In this document: piece after piece, positions 42,041 through 51,877 of the stretch | Position numbering within the stretch: position 1 is the stretch's first letter | Layout of the letters: each line of letters opens with the position of its first letter | Assembly (NCBI RefSeq): GCF_947496195.1 | Contig: NZ_CANMBY010000004.1 | Location: 62,001-126,000 of the forward strand | DNA length: 64,000 bases | Reading direction: 5' to 3' | DNA from: an uncultured Polaribacter sp. | GTDB taxonomy: Bacteria > Bacteroidota > Bacteroidia > Flavobacteriales > Flavobacteriaceae | Notes under the pieces: generated by a model | The model's input: only the letters and a program-made list of their open reading frames with translations | Databases searched by the model: none | What the model was told of the DNA's origin: nothing | Program-made: the position numbers and the translations under genes

Positions 42041-43684
42041 TTAAACTTGTAAGACCCCTAAATTAAATTTCTTTTCAATAGGTGCATGATTTGCTGCTTC
42101 AATTCCCATAGAAATCCAAGTTCTTGTATCTAAAGGGTTGATAACTGCATCTGTCCATATTCTTGCTGCAGCATAATAAGGTGATATTTGCTTATCATAC
42201 CTAGATTTTATTTTATCAAATAATTCAGCTTCTTTTTCAGGAGTAATTTCTTCGCCTTTCTTTTTAAGTGAGGCAGTTTCTATTTGTAATAAAACTTTTG
42301 CAGCAGAATTACCACTCATAACAGCTAACTCAGCACTTGGCCAAGCAACAATTAGTCTTGGGTCATAAGCTTTACCACACATGGCATAATTTCCTGCTCC
42401 ATAAGAATTACCTATAACAACAGTAAATTTAGGTACAACAGAATTACTTACTGCATTCACCATTTTAGCACCATCTTTAATAATTCCTCCATGTTCAGAT
42501 TTAGAACCAACCATAAAGCCAGTTACATCTTGTAAAAACACTAAAGGGATTTTTTTCTGGTTACAATTGGCAATAAAACGTGTTGCTTTGTCTGCAGAAT
42601 CGTTATAAATTACACCACCAAATTGCATTTCTGTAGGTTTGGTTTTAGATGCTGTAGTTTTTACTAATTTACGCTGATTAGCAACTATACCAACAGCCCA
42701 ACCATCAATTCTGGCATAACCTGTTAAAATAGTTTGTCCATAACCTTCTTTGTATTGTTCAAATTCTGAATTATCTACCAATCGCTTTATGATTTCTAAC
42801 ATGTCATATTGCGCATTTCGCTCTTTAGGTAAAATGCCAAAAATATCTTCTTCTTTTTCTTTTGGTGGTAATGCTTCTTTTCTGTTGAAACCAGCTTTAT
42901 CAAAATCACCAATTTTATCTACAATATTTTTAATAGTATCTAAGGCATGCTTATCGTCTTTAGCTTTGTAATCTGTTACTCCAGAAACTTCACAATGTGT
43001 GGTAGCTCCTCCAAGAGTTTCGTTATCAATACTTTCGCCAATGGCAGCTTTTACTAAATAGCTTCCTGCTAAAAATATACTTCCTGTTTTATCTACAATT
43101 AGCGCTTCATCACTCATAATAGGTAAATACGCTCCACCAGCAACACAACTACCCATAACTGCAGATATTTGGGTAATACCCATAGCACTCATTACTGCAT
43201 TATTTCTAAAAATGCGTCCAAAATGTTCTTTATCAGGGAATATTTCATCTTGCATTGGCAGGTAAACACCTGCAGAATCTACCAAATAAATAATGGGTAA
43301 TTTATTTTCAATGGCAATTTCTTGAGCTCTTAAATTCTTTTTTCCAGTAATAGGAAACCAGGCACCTGCTTTTACAGTAGCATCATTTGCCACCACAATA
43401 CATTGTTTGCCTTTTATGTAGCCAATTTTTACAACTACACCTCCAGAAGGACATCCACCATGTTCTGCGTACATATCTTCACCAGCAAAAGCTGCAATTT
43501 CTATAGATTTTGATTTGGCATCTAAAAGATAATCAATTCGCTCACGAGCTGTCATCTTTCCTTTTTCATGATGTTTATCTATTCTTTTTTGTCCTCCACC
43601 TAATTTTACTTTAGCGAATTTTCTCTTTAAATCTGAAACTAAAAGTTTGTTGTAATCTTCGTTTTTGTTGAAGTTTATGTCCAT
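42041..43684 (-). CDS. Acyl-CoA carboxylase beta (carboxyltransferase) subunit
   Basis: 547 residues. Tandem crotonase-like carboxyltransferase domains with the biotin/acyl-CoA sites GGACVAGGAYLPIM-type (here MGSCVAGGAYLPIMSDEALI) and FLQDVTGFMVG ... GNSYGAGNYAMCGKAYDPRL. Length and the GGCPSGGVVVKIG region favour the methylcrotonyl-CoA/propionyl-CoA carboxylase group (leucine or propionate catabolism). The biotin-carboxylase subunit is not in the window. Adjacent to the RamB-like regulator of acetate/propionate metabolism. Confidence 0.9.
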   Translation of the reverse strand: MDINFNKNEDYNKLLVSDLKRKFAKVKLGGGQKRIDKHHEKGKMTARERIDYLLDAKSKSIEIAAFAGEDMYAEHGGCPSGGVVVKIGYIKGKQCIVVANDATVKAGAWFPITGKKNLRAQEIAIENKLPIIYLVDSAGVYLPMQDEIFPDKEHFGRIFRNNAVMSAMGITQISAVMGSCVAGGAYLPIMSDEALIVDKTGSIFLAGSYLVKAAIGESIDNETLGGATTHCEVSGVTDYKAKDDKHALDTIKNIVDKIGDFDKAGFNRKEALPPKEKEEDIFGILPKERNAQYDMLEIIKRLVDNSEFEQYKEGYGQTILTGYARIDGWAVGIVANQRKLVKTTASKTKPTEMQFGGVIYNDSADKATRFIANCNQKKIPLVFLQDVTGFMVGSKSEHGGIIKDGAKMVNAVSNSVVPKFTVVIGNSYGAGNYAMCGKAYDPRLIVAWPSAELAVMSGNSAAKVLLQIETASLKKKGEEITPEKEAELFDKIKSRYDKQISPYYAAARIWTDAVINPLDTRTWISMGIEAANHAPIEKKFNLGVLQV

Positions 43685-43723
43685 AAAAATAGTGTATAAT
43701 AAGTCTTGTAAAAATAAGAAAAT

Positions 43724-45208
43724 TTAATGGTAAGATGCTATAATTTCATCAACTGTATTTGCAATTTCTTTGTGTCTATTTTTCTTTTCTAATTTAGTTG
43801 GTTTAGCAGCTCTTTCAGTACAATTTTTTACACTACAAGTTTCACAAGTAACACCAACTGTTCTTTTGGTAAAAGTGTCTTCTTTTAAAAATTGTAATTT
43901 CTTCTTTAAGTGGTTAGATAAAAGCATACCAATGCTTACACTTCTTTGTATGTCTTTTTTAAAAGGATCTGAAGTTGCTGATGAAAGTACTAGATATTCG
44001 TTGTTTTCATTTTCGTATGAAGAAATTTGTATACCAAATGTGGCTCTTTTTTTAGATGATTTTTTAAAATCTTCTATAGTTTTTATAGAAATCCATCTTC
44101 TACAATAGTGCTCATGATTTCTATTTGCATGAGGTGCTTGTTGTTGTGTTATATGTAATTCTTTACTCAATCTAAAATTTTCTAAATTTTGGTTGTGTGT
44201 AAAACGTAGAAAGAAGAGATTTTTTATATTAAAATACTTAGGTAATATGTTTGTTAGTCTTTGATAAAAAGTTTCTTGAGAACAATTAAACTGTTTTATG
44301 ATTTTGTGTAGATGCAAAGAATTCCATGTTTTTTCTGCAAATAGATCTGTAAGTTTTTGCGTAATAATTGTTCTTGGTATTATTAAAGCTCCTGCAAAAT
44401 AAGAGGCAATAAAATTATGTAAAACTTGGTCAAAACTTTCGAACTTAATCCATGGAAAAGTATAAAGTCTATCTTCTATGTTAAGAAAATTATAGGCAAT
44501 TTCTTTAGCATAAATAAAGGTTTTTTGTGCTTCAGAAATATCTTTATCAATTAATAGAATTTTCTTTTTTGGAATAAAAATGTTTCTTAATTCATCTAGA
44601 TTTTTATGTTTAGAGAGTTCGTCTTCATTTATAGTGTAGCCAAATTCTTCTATTAAAATTTCTTCTAGTTCAGAAGAGGTAATTTTTTTTGTAGTGTCAA
44701 TTTGATACGATTTTGCAAATCGTTCTGCATCTGCTTCTATATCTTCAAAATAATTATTATGAGCTTCTTGATAACTTCTTAAAGAGGCAAGAAAAAAACT
44801 TTCTCGTGTTAAATTATAGTTTTGAGCAATTTTTATAATAGTACTAATAAATGCATTAACCTTTGCTGGGGCATTTGCAACAATATCTATCAGTACATTT
44901 TCTTTAATACCAAATAAATCTAAAGGGATCTCTTTTAAAATTTTAGATTGTAATATTTCTCCAACAGGAGCCAAGTTTTTATCAAGTTTTAAAGAAACAA
45001 AATGATCATAAGGTACTTCTAAGTGTTCAGCTAATAAAACAATCTTATCAGGTTTGGGGTATTTTTTACCTTTTTCTATTTCGTTTAAATAAGATTTAGA
45101 AAGTCCTGTAAGTTTAGCTAAACCAAATAAAGAAAGTTTTTTGTCTGTTCTAATCTGTTTAAGCTTTAAACCAAATATTAAGCGAATGTAATCATCTTCT
45201 ATAACCAT
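43724..45208 (-). CDS. RamB/ScfR-type short-chain fatty acid regulator
   Basis: 494 residues. XRE-type HTH at residues 8-65 (LGLAKLTGLSKSYLNEIEKG-like: FGLAKLTGLSKSYLNEIEKG), a central IrrE/M78-like domain (about 185-310) without a clear HExxH, and a DUF2083 C-terminal domain with a cysteine cluster TVGVTCETCSVKNCTERAA (about 447-465). Matches the RamB/PrpR/ScfR family that senses acyl-CoA status and controls glyoxylate-shunt and propionate genes. Divergent from aceB-aceA with a palindromic operator between them. Confidence 0.9.
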   Translation of the reverse strand: MVIEDDYIRLIFGLKLKQIRTDKKLSLFGLAKLTGLSKSYLNEIEKGKKYPKPDKIVLLAEHLEVPYDHFVSLKLDKNLAPVGEILQSKILKEIPLDLFGIKENVLIDIVANAPAKVNAFISTIIKIAQNYNLTRESFFLASLRSYQEAHNNYFEDIEADAERFAKSYQIDTTKKITSSELEEILIEEFGYTINEDELSKHKNLDELRNIFIPKKKILLIDKDISEAQKTFIYAKEIAYNFLNIEDRLYTFPWIKFESFDQVLHNFIASYFAGALIIPRTIITQKLTDLFAEKTWNSLHLHKIIKQFNCSQETFYQRLTNILPKYFNIKNLFFLRFTHNQNLENFRLSKELHITQQQAPHANRNHEHYCRRWISIKTIEDFKKSSKKRATFGIQISSYENENNEYLVLSSATSDPFKKDIQRSVSIGMLLSNHLKKKLQFLKEDTFTKRTVGVTCETCSVKNCTERAAKPTKLEKKNRHKEIANTVDEIIASYH

Positions 45209-45266
45209 AAAACAAAGGTAAATATTTTAAAGCGAATATAAGAAAATTAATATTTTTTGTAAAAAT

Positions 45267-45280
45267 AGCGAACGTTCGCT
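45267..45280. promoter_or_regulatory. Perfect palindromic operator between ramB-like gene and aceB
   Basis: AGCGAACGTTCGCT, a 14-bp perfect palindrome. It overlaps the first base of the TTG (45280-45282) that lies 20 bp upstream of TATACTTG (45303-45310). A half-site-like AGCGAA also occurs near 45232. Best candidate for the binding site of the divergent RamB-like regulator. Confidence 0.7.
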
Positions 45281-45310
45281 TGTAGAGAATAAAATTATTT
45301 TATATACTTG
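45280..45310 (+). promoter_or_regulatory. Putative aceB promoter (-33 TTG, -7 TATACTTG)
   Basis: TTG at 45280-45282 and TATACTTG at 45303-45310 (one mismatch to TAnnTTTG), 20-bp spacing, the same spacing as at the two MarR-site promoters near 59.8 and 60.6 kb. The ATG is 29 bp further. Confidence 0.6.
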
Positions 45311-45338
45311 CATAGTAGAAATTTAAAAAATAAAAAAT

Positions 45339-46934
45339 ATGGCTATTTCACTCATGACAAAAGAAATTGTTTTTAAAGGATTTGATAAAAATGAATTTAA
45401 AGAGATTTTGACTACAGAAGTTTGTCAATTTTTAATAGAATTACAAGAAAGATTTAATGAAAAAAGAATAAAACTATTAGAACATAGAGAGGTTGAGCAA
45501 GCTTTTTTTGATGCTGGTAATTTTCCGAGTTTTCCAGAAGAAACTAAAGATATTAGAGATTCTAATTGGGTTTGTGCAGAATTACCTAATGATTTGTTAG
45601 ATAGAAGAGTTGAGATTACTGGTCCTGTAGATCGTAAAATGGTAATTAATGCGCTTAATTCTGGAGCAAAGACTTTTATGGCAGATTTTGAGGATAGCAA
45701 CTCACCATCTATACAAAATGTTTTGCAGGGTCAAATAAATTTAAGGGATGCTGTAAATGGTACTATTACATATTATAATTCTACAAAAAATAAAGAATAC
45801 AAGCTTAATGAAGAGGTTGCAACTTTATTAGTAAGACCTAGAGGATGGCACCTAAATGAAAAACACTTTACTTTAAATGGTGTTGAGCTTTCTGCTTCTT
45901 TAGTAGATTTTGGATTGTACTTTTTTCATAATATAAAATCATTACAAGAAAAGGGTTCTGCAACTTATTTTTACTTACCAAAATTAGAGCATTATTTAGA
46001 AGCAAGGTTGTGGAATGACGTTTTTGTATTTGCTCAAGAGTATTTAGATATTCCTCAAAAAACAATAAAAGCAACTGTTTTAATAGAAACCATAACTGCT
46101 AGTTTTCAACTAGATGAAATTATTTATGAATTAAGAAATCATATGGCTGGTTTAAATTGTGGGAGATGGGATTATATTTTTTCTTACATTAAAAAATTTA
46201 GAAATCATAAAAACTTTATGGTGCCTAATAGAGATGAAATCACCATGAATTCGCCATTTATGAAAGCATATTCTTTACGAGTAATTCAAAGATGTCATAA
46301 AAGAGGGGTTCATGCTATGGGTGGTATGGCTGCACAAATTCCGATTAAAGGAGATGATATGGCTAATGATTTAGCTTTTGCAAAAGTAGTTTCTGATAAA
46401 GAAAATGAAGTAAAAAACGGACATGATGGAACTTGGGTTGCACATCCAGGTTTGGTTTCTGTTGCTATGGATGTTTTTAACAAGCATATGATTACTAAAA
46501 ATCAATTACACATTAAAAGATATGATATTAATGTTGGAGTTAATGATTTGGTAGAATTACCTAAAGGATCTATTACAGAAAACGGAATTCGTAAAAATAT
46601 AAACGTCGGAATTTTATACATAGAAAGCTGGTTAAGAGGAAATGGAGCAGCTGCGCTATATAATTTAATGGAAGATGCTGCAACAGCAGAGATTTCAAGA
46701 ACACAAGTATGGCTTTGGTTACATAAAAATGTTCAAATAGAAGATGGTCGTTTTTTTGGAGAAGAGTTGTATCAACAATTAAAGAAAGAAGAAATTCAAA
46801 AAATAAAAAATATGATAGGTGAAACAGCTTATTTAAAAGGAAAATTTGACTTAGCTATCAAATTATTTGATGCTTTGGTATTAACAAAAGAGTACAAAGA
46901 ATTTTTAACATTACCTGCTTACCAACACATATAA
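45339..46934 (+). CDS. aceB: Malate synthase A
   Basis: 531 residues. Signature ITGPVDRKMVINALNSGAKT, FMADFEDSNSPSIQN, NGGM-like GVHAMGGMAAQIPIK and HDGTWVAHPGLV (C-terminal active-site region) identify malate synthase A. Condenses glyoxylate with acetyl-CoA to malate. Forms the glyoxylate-shunt operon with aceA, 82 bp apart and separated by a hairpin; probably controlled by the divergent RamB-like protein. Confidence 0.96.
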   Translation: MAISLMTKEIVFKGFDKNEFKEILTTEVCQFLIELQERFNEKRIKLLEHREVEQAFFDAGNFPSFPEETKDIRDSNWVCAELPNDLLDRRVEITGPVDRKMVINALNSGAKTFMADFEDSNSPSIQNVLQGQINLRDAVNGTITYYNSTKNKEYKLNEEVATLLVRPRGWHLNEKHFTLNGVELSASLVDFGLYFFHNIKSLQEKGSATYFYLPKLEHYLEARLWNDVFVFAQEYLDIPQKTIKATVLIETITASFQLDEIIYELRNHMAGLNCGRWDYIFSYIKKFRNHKNFMVPNRDEITMNSPFMKAYSLRVIQRCHKRGVHAMGGMAAQIPIKGDDMANDLAFAKVVSDKENEVKNGHDGTWVAHPGLVSVAMDVFNKHMITKNQLHIKRYDINVGVNDLVELPKGSITENGIRKNINVGILYIESWLRGNGAAALYNLMEDAATAEISRTQVWLWLHKNVQIEDGRFFGEELYQQLKKEEIQKIKNMIGETAYLKGKFDLAIKLFDALVLTKEYKEFLTLPAYQHI

Positions 46935-46940
46935 AAAGAA

Positions 46941-46970
46941 AACTCGCAACTACTGCAATAGTTACGAGTT
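46941..46970 (+). promoter_or_regulatory. Intercistronic hairpin between aceB and aceA
   Basis: AACTCG-c-AACTA / TAGTT-a-CGAGTT: 11 paired bases with one mismatch and a 6-base loop. There is no T-run, so it is more likely an mRNA stability or processing hairpin than a terminator. Confidence 0.6.
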
Positions 46971-47016
46971 GTTACTAAAATTAAAAAATAATCTTAATAA
47001 TCTAAACAACAAAATT

Positions 47017-48657
47017 ATGAAAAATTTAGCTCAATCTAATTATGCTAATGCACTTAAAACAGTAAAGAGTTTAAAACAAAAATTTGGCGATAGCTGGAAA
47101 ACAATTACTCCAGAAAATGCTGCTAGAATGATTAGTCAAAATCGTTTCAAAACAGGCTTAGATATTGCCAAATACACTGCAGCTATTATGAGAAAAGATA
47201 TGGCAGACTATGATCTTGACTCATCAAATTATACACAATCTTTAGGTTGCTGGCATGGTTTTGTGGCACAACAAAAAATGATTGCCGTTAAAAAACATCA
47301 TAAAACAACCAGCAAAAGATACTTATATCTTTCTGGTTGGATGGTTGCTGCTTTACGTTCAGAATTTGGACCATTACCAGATCAATCTATGCATGAAAAA
47401 ACAGCAGTACCTTCTTTAATTTCAGAAATTTATGATTTTCTAAAACAAGCAGATGCTATAGCGTTAAATGACTTATATAGAAGGTTAGAAAATGGAGAAA
47501 AAGTACAAGCAGAAATAGATAATTTTGAAACGCATATTGTGCCAATTATTGCAGATATAGATGCTGGTTTTGGTAATGAAGAAGCTACATATTTATTAGC
47601 AAAAAAAATGATTGAAGCTGGTGCTTGTGCTATTCAGATAGAAAACCAAGTTTCAGACGCGAAACAATGTGGACATCAAGATGGAAAAGTAACTGTACCT
47701 CATGAAGACTTTATTGCGAAATTAAATGCAATTCGTTATGCTTTTTTAGAGTTAGGAGTAGATGATGGTATAATTGTGGCAAGAACAGATTCTGAAGGAG
47801 CAGGTTTAACTCAAAAACTTCCAGTAAGTCAAGAACCAGGAGATTTAGCATCTCAATATTTAGCGTTTGTAGAGGCAGAGCCTATCAATATAAAAGATGC
47901 AAAAGAAGATGATGTTTTATTGAAAAGAGATGGTAAATTAGTAAGACCAGTTAGATTAGTTAATGGATTGTACAAATTCAAAGAAGGTTCTAATATAGAT
48001 AGAGTGGTTTTAGATTGTATTACAAGTTTGCAAAATGGTGCAGATTTATTATGGATAGAAACACCTACACCAAATGTAAAACAAATAGCACATATGGTAA
48101 ACAGAGTAAAAGAAGTAGTGCCAACTGCTAAATTGGTATATAATAATTCACCTTCTTTTAACTGGACCTTAAACTTTAGACAACAAGTTTATGAAGAAAT
48201 GCGTAAAGAAGGTTTAGATATTATGCATTACGATTTTAAAAATTTAATGGATGCAAAATATGATGATTCTAATTTGTCTAAACGTGCAGATGAAAAAATT
48301 AGAACTTTTCAATTAGATGCAGCTAGAGAAGCAGGAGTGTTTCATCATTTAATTACGTTACCTACTTATCATACAACAGCTTTACATATGGATGATTTAA
48401 CAGAAGGTTATTTTGGAGAAGAAGGTATGTTAGCATATGTAAAAGGAGTGCAAAGACAAGAAATTAGAAAAGGGGTGGCTTGTGTAAAACACCAAAGAAT
48501 GGCTGGTTCAGATTTAGGTGATGACCATAAAACATTTTTTGCAGGTGATAAAGCGTTAAAAGCTAGTGGAGAAAAAAATACTTCAAATCAGTTTGATGAT
48601 GTTACCAATAATGAAAGCAAAAAAGCAAAAGCTAAAGTAGTAGCCTTGGCTAGTTAG
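47017..48657 (+). CDS. aceA: Isocitrate lyase
   Basis: 546 residues from ATG at 47017; the 16-codon N-terminal extension to 46969 overlaps the hairpin, is Asn/Leu low-complexity and is rejected. IVPIIADIDAGFGNEEATYL and the catalytic DAKQCGHQDGKVTVPHEDF segment (KQCGH, the variant of the longer ICL subfamily) are intact. Cleaves isocitrate to glyoxylate and succinate. Second gene of the glyoxylate-shunt operon. Confidence 0.96.
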   Translation: MKNLAQSNYANALKTVKSLKQKFGDSWKTITPENAARMISQNRFKTGLDIAKYTAAIMRKDMADYDLDSSNYTQSLGCWHGFVAQQKMIAVKKHHKTTSKRYLYLSGWMVAALRSEFGPLPDQSMHEKTAVPSLISEIYDFLKQADAIALNDLYRRLENGEKVQAEIDNFETHIVPIIADIDAGFGNEEATYLLAKKMIEAGACAIQIENQVSDAKQCGHQDGKVTVPHEDFIAKLNAIRYAFLELGVDDGIIVARTDSEGAGLTQKLPVSQEPGDLASQYLAFVEAEPINIKDAKEDDVLLKRDGKLVRPVRLVNGLYKFKEGSNIDRVVLDCITSLQNGADLLWIETPTPNVKQIAHMVNRVKEVVPTAKLVYNNSPSFNWTLNFRQQVYEEMRKEGLDIMHYDFKNLMDAKYDDSNLSKRADEKIRTFQLDAAREAGVFHHLITLPTYHTTALHMDDLTEGYFGEEGMLAYVKGVQRQEIRKGVACVKHQRMAGSDLGDDHKTFFAGDKALKASGEKNTSNQFDDVTNNESKKAKAKVVALAS

Positions 48658-48686
48658 TATTTCAGATTTATTTTAATAGTGATAAA

Positions 48687-48724
48687 GGGTCTTTTTAATT
48701 TTATGTAAAGAGACTCTTTTTTTA
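48687..48724 (+). terminator. Terminator after aceA
   Basis: GGGTCTTT (48687-48694) pairs in RNA with the AGAGACTC segment (two G-U pairs), followed by a run of seven or more T ending near 48723. Confidence 0.65.
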
Positions 48725-48851
48725 TTAAAGTTTTTGTAACAAAATCATAAATTATGCTACATATTATTAAAGTTATATGTCGATTATTTTAAAAAAAATA
48801 ACGAAATTGCTTTTTTCAAAAATTGTACAACTCTTAAAAAACTAATCAACA

Positions 48852-50192
48852 ATGGCAGATGAATTTGATTTACTAGAAACAAACTCTAATGATAAAACTG
48901 AAAAGGTAGATGTAAACTGGGGTAAAGCTATAGATACTATGAAATCTAAATTAGCTCAAGAAGATGATCCAGAATCTCGTCAAAAAATATTAAATGCTAC
49001 ATTAGATGATGTAGTGCATATGGCAGAACAAGATAGAACTACCCTTTTAGACGCTATAAAAGACTTAACAGATTACCAAGATGAAGTTGGTATTTTATTC
49101 GAAAGATTTTCTTCTTTAAATGAAACTGAACAAAAAGTAATAGATGATGCTCAAAAAGAATTAGAAAGAGCAAGAATAGAATTAGAAGATGCCCAAAATA
49201 AACCAGATACTTGGTGGAATAATCTTTGGGGTAGAAAAAGTAAAATTAAAAGAGAAGAAGAAGAGTTTAAACTAGCAGAAAAAGTTCGTTCAGAAGCAGA
49301 TAATAAAGCAAAAGCCATGTTTCAAGAACGAATTGAAAGTGCAGATATTGAAACCCTTTTAGGAGAGCTTTCTTACAAATCTCAAGCAGCAGTTACGCGT
49401 CTTAAAAATAGAGAAGTAGAGATAAAAGAAGTAGAAGAAAAGTTAAAAGATGCAATTGTTGAGGCTTCAAAAAATCATACGAAAGCTTTAGAAAAAAAGA
49501 AAGAAACAGAAGATAAATTAGAAGAGCAATATGCATTGTTAAAACAAGCACGTCAAGAGTTAGATGAAATTGCAGACAAACAATCTACAGAGTATTCAGA
49601 GGCTATTGCAAAAGTAACTGGAATTGAACAAAAAGTAGAAGAGTTAGAAGGTTTAAAAAATGCCTATACAACATTAGCGGCTAGTAAAGATAGTTTTGTG
49701 CATAAACACAACTTAACTATTAAAGTATTAACTTCTTTACGTTCTAATTTACAGACTCATAGAGCTAAGTTAAAATCAGATACAGAAGAAAGATTAAAGT
49801 ATTATGATGGTTATGTAGTGGCTTTAAAAGCAAGAACAGATCAAGAATTTGCTGCCATTTTAGAACACTTAGGTGTAAAGACAGATGAACATATAGGAGA
49901 AACATTAGCATCTATGCATTCTGCAAGTGCTAGAGCTCGTCAAGAAATGATGGACAATATTCCTGTGCATGAAAAAGTAATGAATGGGGTGTACAGTTCT
50001 TATGCAGAAGCATTGCAAGAAATTCGTCAGAAAGATGTAGATATTCAAAAGAATTTTGCAGATAGATATGGTATTGATATGAAAGAAATTTTTGAAGATT
50101 ATTACAAAGCAGATAAAGAAGAGCCAAAAACGGAGGAGCCTAAAAAGTCAACTCCAAAAGCGGATACTTCTGATGATGATTTATTGTCATAA
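48852..50192 (+). CDS. Long coiled-coil protein, first gene of AAA+ cluster
   Basis: 446 residues, no signal peptide or membrane segment. Residues about 80-300 are almost continuous coiled coil, interrupted by NKPDTWWNNLWGRKSKIKRE (about 117-136). The C-terminal domain (about 300-410) is helical and ends in an acidic DDDLLS tail. Cytoplasmic, likely oligomeric scaffold. The family is unnamed to me. Nine bp before the next gene; same-strand run continues to 58949. Confidence 0.78.
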   Translation: MADEFDLLETNSNDKTEKVDVNWGKAIDTMKSKLAQEDDPESRQKILNATLDDVVHMAEQDRTTLLDAIKDLTDYQDEVGILFERFSSLNETEQKVIDDAQKELERARIELEDAQNKPDTWWNNLWGRKSKIKREEEEFKLAEKVRSEADNKAKAMFQERIESADIETLLGELSYKSQAAVTRLKNREVEIKEVEEKLKDAIVEASKNHTKALEKKKETEDKLEEQYALLKQARQELDEIADKQSTEYSEAIAKVTGIEQKVEELEGLKNAYTTLAASKDSFVHKHNLTIKVLTSLRSNLQTHRAKLKSDTEERLKYYDGYVVALKARTDQEFAAILEHLGVKTDEHIGETLASMHSASARARQEMMDNIPVHEKVMNGVYSSYAEALQEIRQKDVDIQKNFADRYGIDMKEIFEDYYKADKEEPKTEEPKKSTPKADTSDDDLLS

Positions 50193-50201
50193 TATTTACT
50201 A

Positions 50202-50750
50202 ATGGATAATTTTTTAAAAAGAATAAATTTAATACAACCATTTTCTTTTAACTTAAACACTAATAAAACAGACTTTGTAAATAACCTTAGAAGAAATGTT
50301 GACTTAAAAGACATTGATGGTATGTTTTCAACGATGTTTGAAGTTTTTGAAAAAAGTGAAAACACTTTAAAAGGGAGTGTAAGTTTTAATGAATTTAGTC
50401 TAAAAAAAAGACAGAGATTTTTTGATAGGAAAGCTGGTTTAGCAAAAGCTATTGGGCAATATGATATGAAAGGTGAAAAACTTCAAATATCTGGATACAT
50501 TAAAGCATGGAGTAATTTTATGTATTTTTTCTTTGCTTTTTTATTACTCTTTTACACTATTTTTATTTTTGGTTTTTTCTTAAATGTGAAATTTACTGAA
50601 AACACATATATTCCAGTTATTTTTATAATAATACATGCACTTTTTATGATAGGTATCCCTTATTATTTGCTAAAATCATCAATAAAAGATTTAAAAAAAG
50701 AGATAGAAAGAGAATTTCATTTTATAGTAAGTAAGAATATTAATATATGA
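50202..50750 (+). CDS. Two-helix membrane protein of AAA+ cluster
   Basis: 182 residues. Soluble N-terminal domain (about 1-100), two membrane helices (about 106-130 and 136-160) and a short Lys/Glu-rich tail. No family recognised. It overlaps the next gene by 4 bp (ATGA), indicating translational coupling. Confidence 0.75.
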   Translation: MDNFLKRINLIQPFSFNLNTNKTDFVNNLRRNVDLKDIDGMFSTMFEVFEKSENTLKGSVSFNEFSLKKRQRFFDRKAGLAKAIGQYDMKGEKLQISGYIKAWSNFMYFFFAFLLLFYTIFIFGFFLNVKFTENTYIPVIFIIIHALFMIGIPYYLLKSSIKDLKKEIEREFHFIVSKNINI

Positions 50751-51787
50751 TTACAACACCTTTAGATTCTGCTGAGTTAAATTCTAAAGAACAATATGTT
50801 TTTTACCATAAAATGGTAGATTTTGTTCTAAAAGAATTAATAGTAAGTATTCAGCAAGAGCACTTACTTAATCATCAAGAATTGTTGCTTTTTAAACAAT
50901 ATTCAGACTTGCTTTTATATTCTATAGAAGCCATGCGTATTAAATATATGTATGATGAAGAAGATAATATGAAAGTAGATTTAACAGAATCTGGATTTCC
51001 TAATTATCTAGAATTTAGATACTTGTATAATGATTTAGAGTTAAAAAATCAATATATACATAAGTTAACAGATAGTAATGGTTTAAAAGAAGATTTTTTA
51101 AATACACTATTAATAAAAAAACAACCTATAAAAAGAAGTAAGCTTTTTCAAGCAGCTTCATTAGTGTATTACAAGTCTGTAAATCAAAAATATATTTTCA
51201 ACAGATTTGTACAAGGTAAAATTTTAGTTTCACCAAAAAATAGTCAAGGTGAGTATGTAACAAGTTGGAGTTTTTATGATGTTGCACATAACAGGCCTTT
51301 TATTTGTTATATGTATTTTGATTATGATGGAAAAGACGCAGAAAATGATAGGTCTGAAATTTATAAGGTATTAAAAGAAAGTGCAGATAGAGAAATGTCT
51401 TTAGATGCAATGGCTTACACTATAGACAGAAGATTGTCAGATTTACAGCCAAAGCATATAAAAAGAATAGATTTAGGTCCTTTACATAATGTTTTTGCCA
51501 AAGACGAAAATGATATTACACATGCCATTTTAAAAGCAATTGCAGATAAAGATATTGCCTTAGAATCTTATGCTTTATCATTAAAAATAGATGAGGTTTT
51601 TTCTGGAGCAACTTTTCAAGAGGGTAATTTTTTCTCAAAAAAAACATTTCAAAAATGGAGCGAAGTTATTTCTCAAAAATACATTTTTGCGCCTCATAGA
51701 ATTATTCAGTTGTTACATAATAGAACACCTGAAGTGCTGCTTAAATTAGCAAAGCAGCCTATAGAAATGAGTGAAATAAAAAAATAG
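50747..51787 (+). CDS. Uncharacterised soluble protein of AAA+ cluster
   Basis: 346 residues, no signal or membrane segment. Segments SWSFYDVAHNRPFICYMYFD and LSDLQPKHIKRIDLGPLHNV look conserved but I do not recognise the family. Coupled to the membrane protein upstream (4-bp overlap) and followed after 90 bp by the AAA+ ATPase. Confidence 0.75.
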   Translation: MITTPLDSAELNSKEQYVFYHKMVDFVLKELIVSIQQEHLLNHQELLLFKQYSDLLLYSIEAMRIKYMYDEEDNMKVDLTESGFPNYLEFRYLYNDLELKNQYIHKLTDSNGLKEDFLNTLLIKKQPIKRSKLFQAASLVYYKSVNQKYIFNRFVQGKILVSPKNSQGEYVTSWSFYDVAHNRPFICYMYFDYDGKDAENDRSEIYKVLKESADREMSLDAMAYTIDRRLSDLQPKHIKRIDLGPLHNVFAKDENDITHAILKAIADKDIALESYALSLKIDEVFSGATFQEGNFFSKKTFQKWSEVISQKYIFAPHRIIQLLHNRTPEVLLKLAKQPIEMSEIKK

Positions 51788-51841
51788 TTAGCAGTTTGCA
51801 GTAACTAATTAACAGTAAAAATTAAAAAACAATCAATTTTT

Positions 51842-51874
51842 CCCCTTTGGGGAAATGTCTGAAAGACAAAGGGG
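51842..51874 (+). promoter_or_regulatory. Hairpin sequestering a G-rich ribosome-binding-like sequence
   Basis: CCCCTTTG (51842-51849) pairs exactly with CAAAGGGG (51867-51874), and GTCT/AGAC pair inside. The AAGGGG arm sits 3 bp before the ATG of the AAA+ gene, unusual in a phylum with few Shine-Dalgarno sites. Might regulate translation, or be a dispersed intergenic repeat. Confidence 0.55.
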
Positions 51875-51877
51875 CTT

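Noticed and set aside
46969..47016. N-terminal extension of isocitrate lyase
   Set aside because: Low-complexity Asn/Leu codons overlapping the intercistronic hairpin; ATG at 47017 fits the family start.
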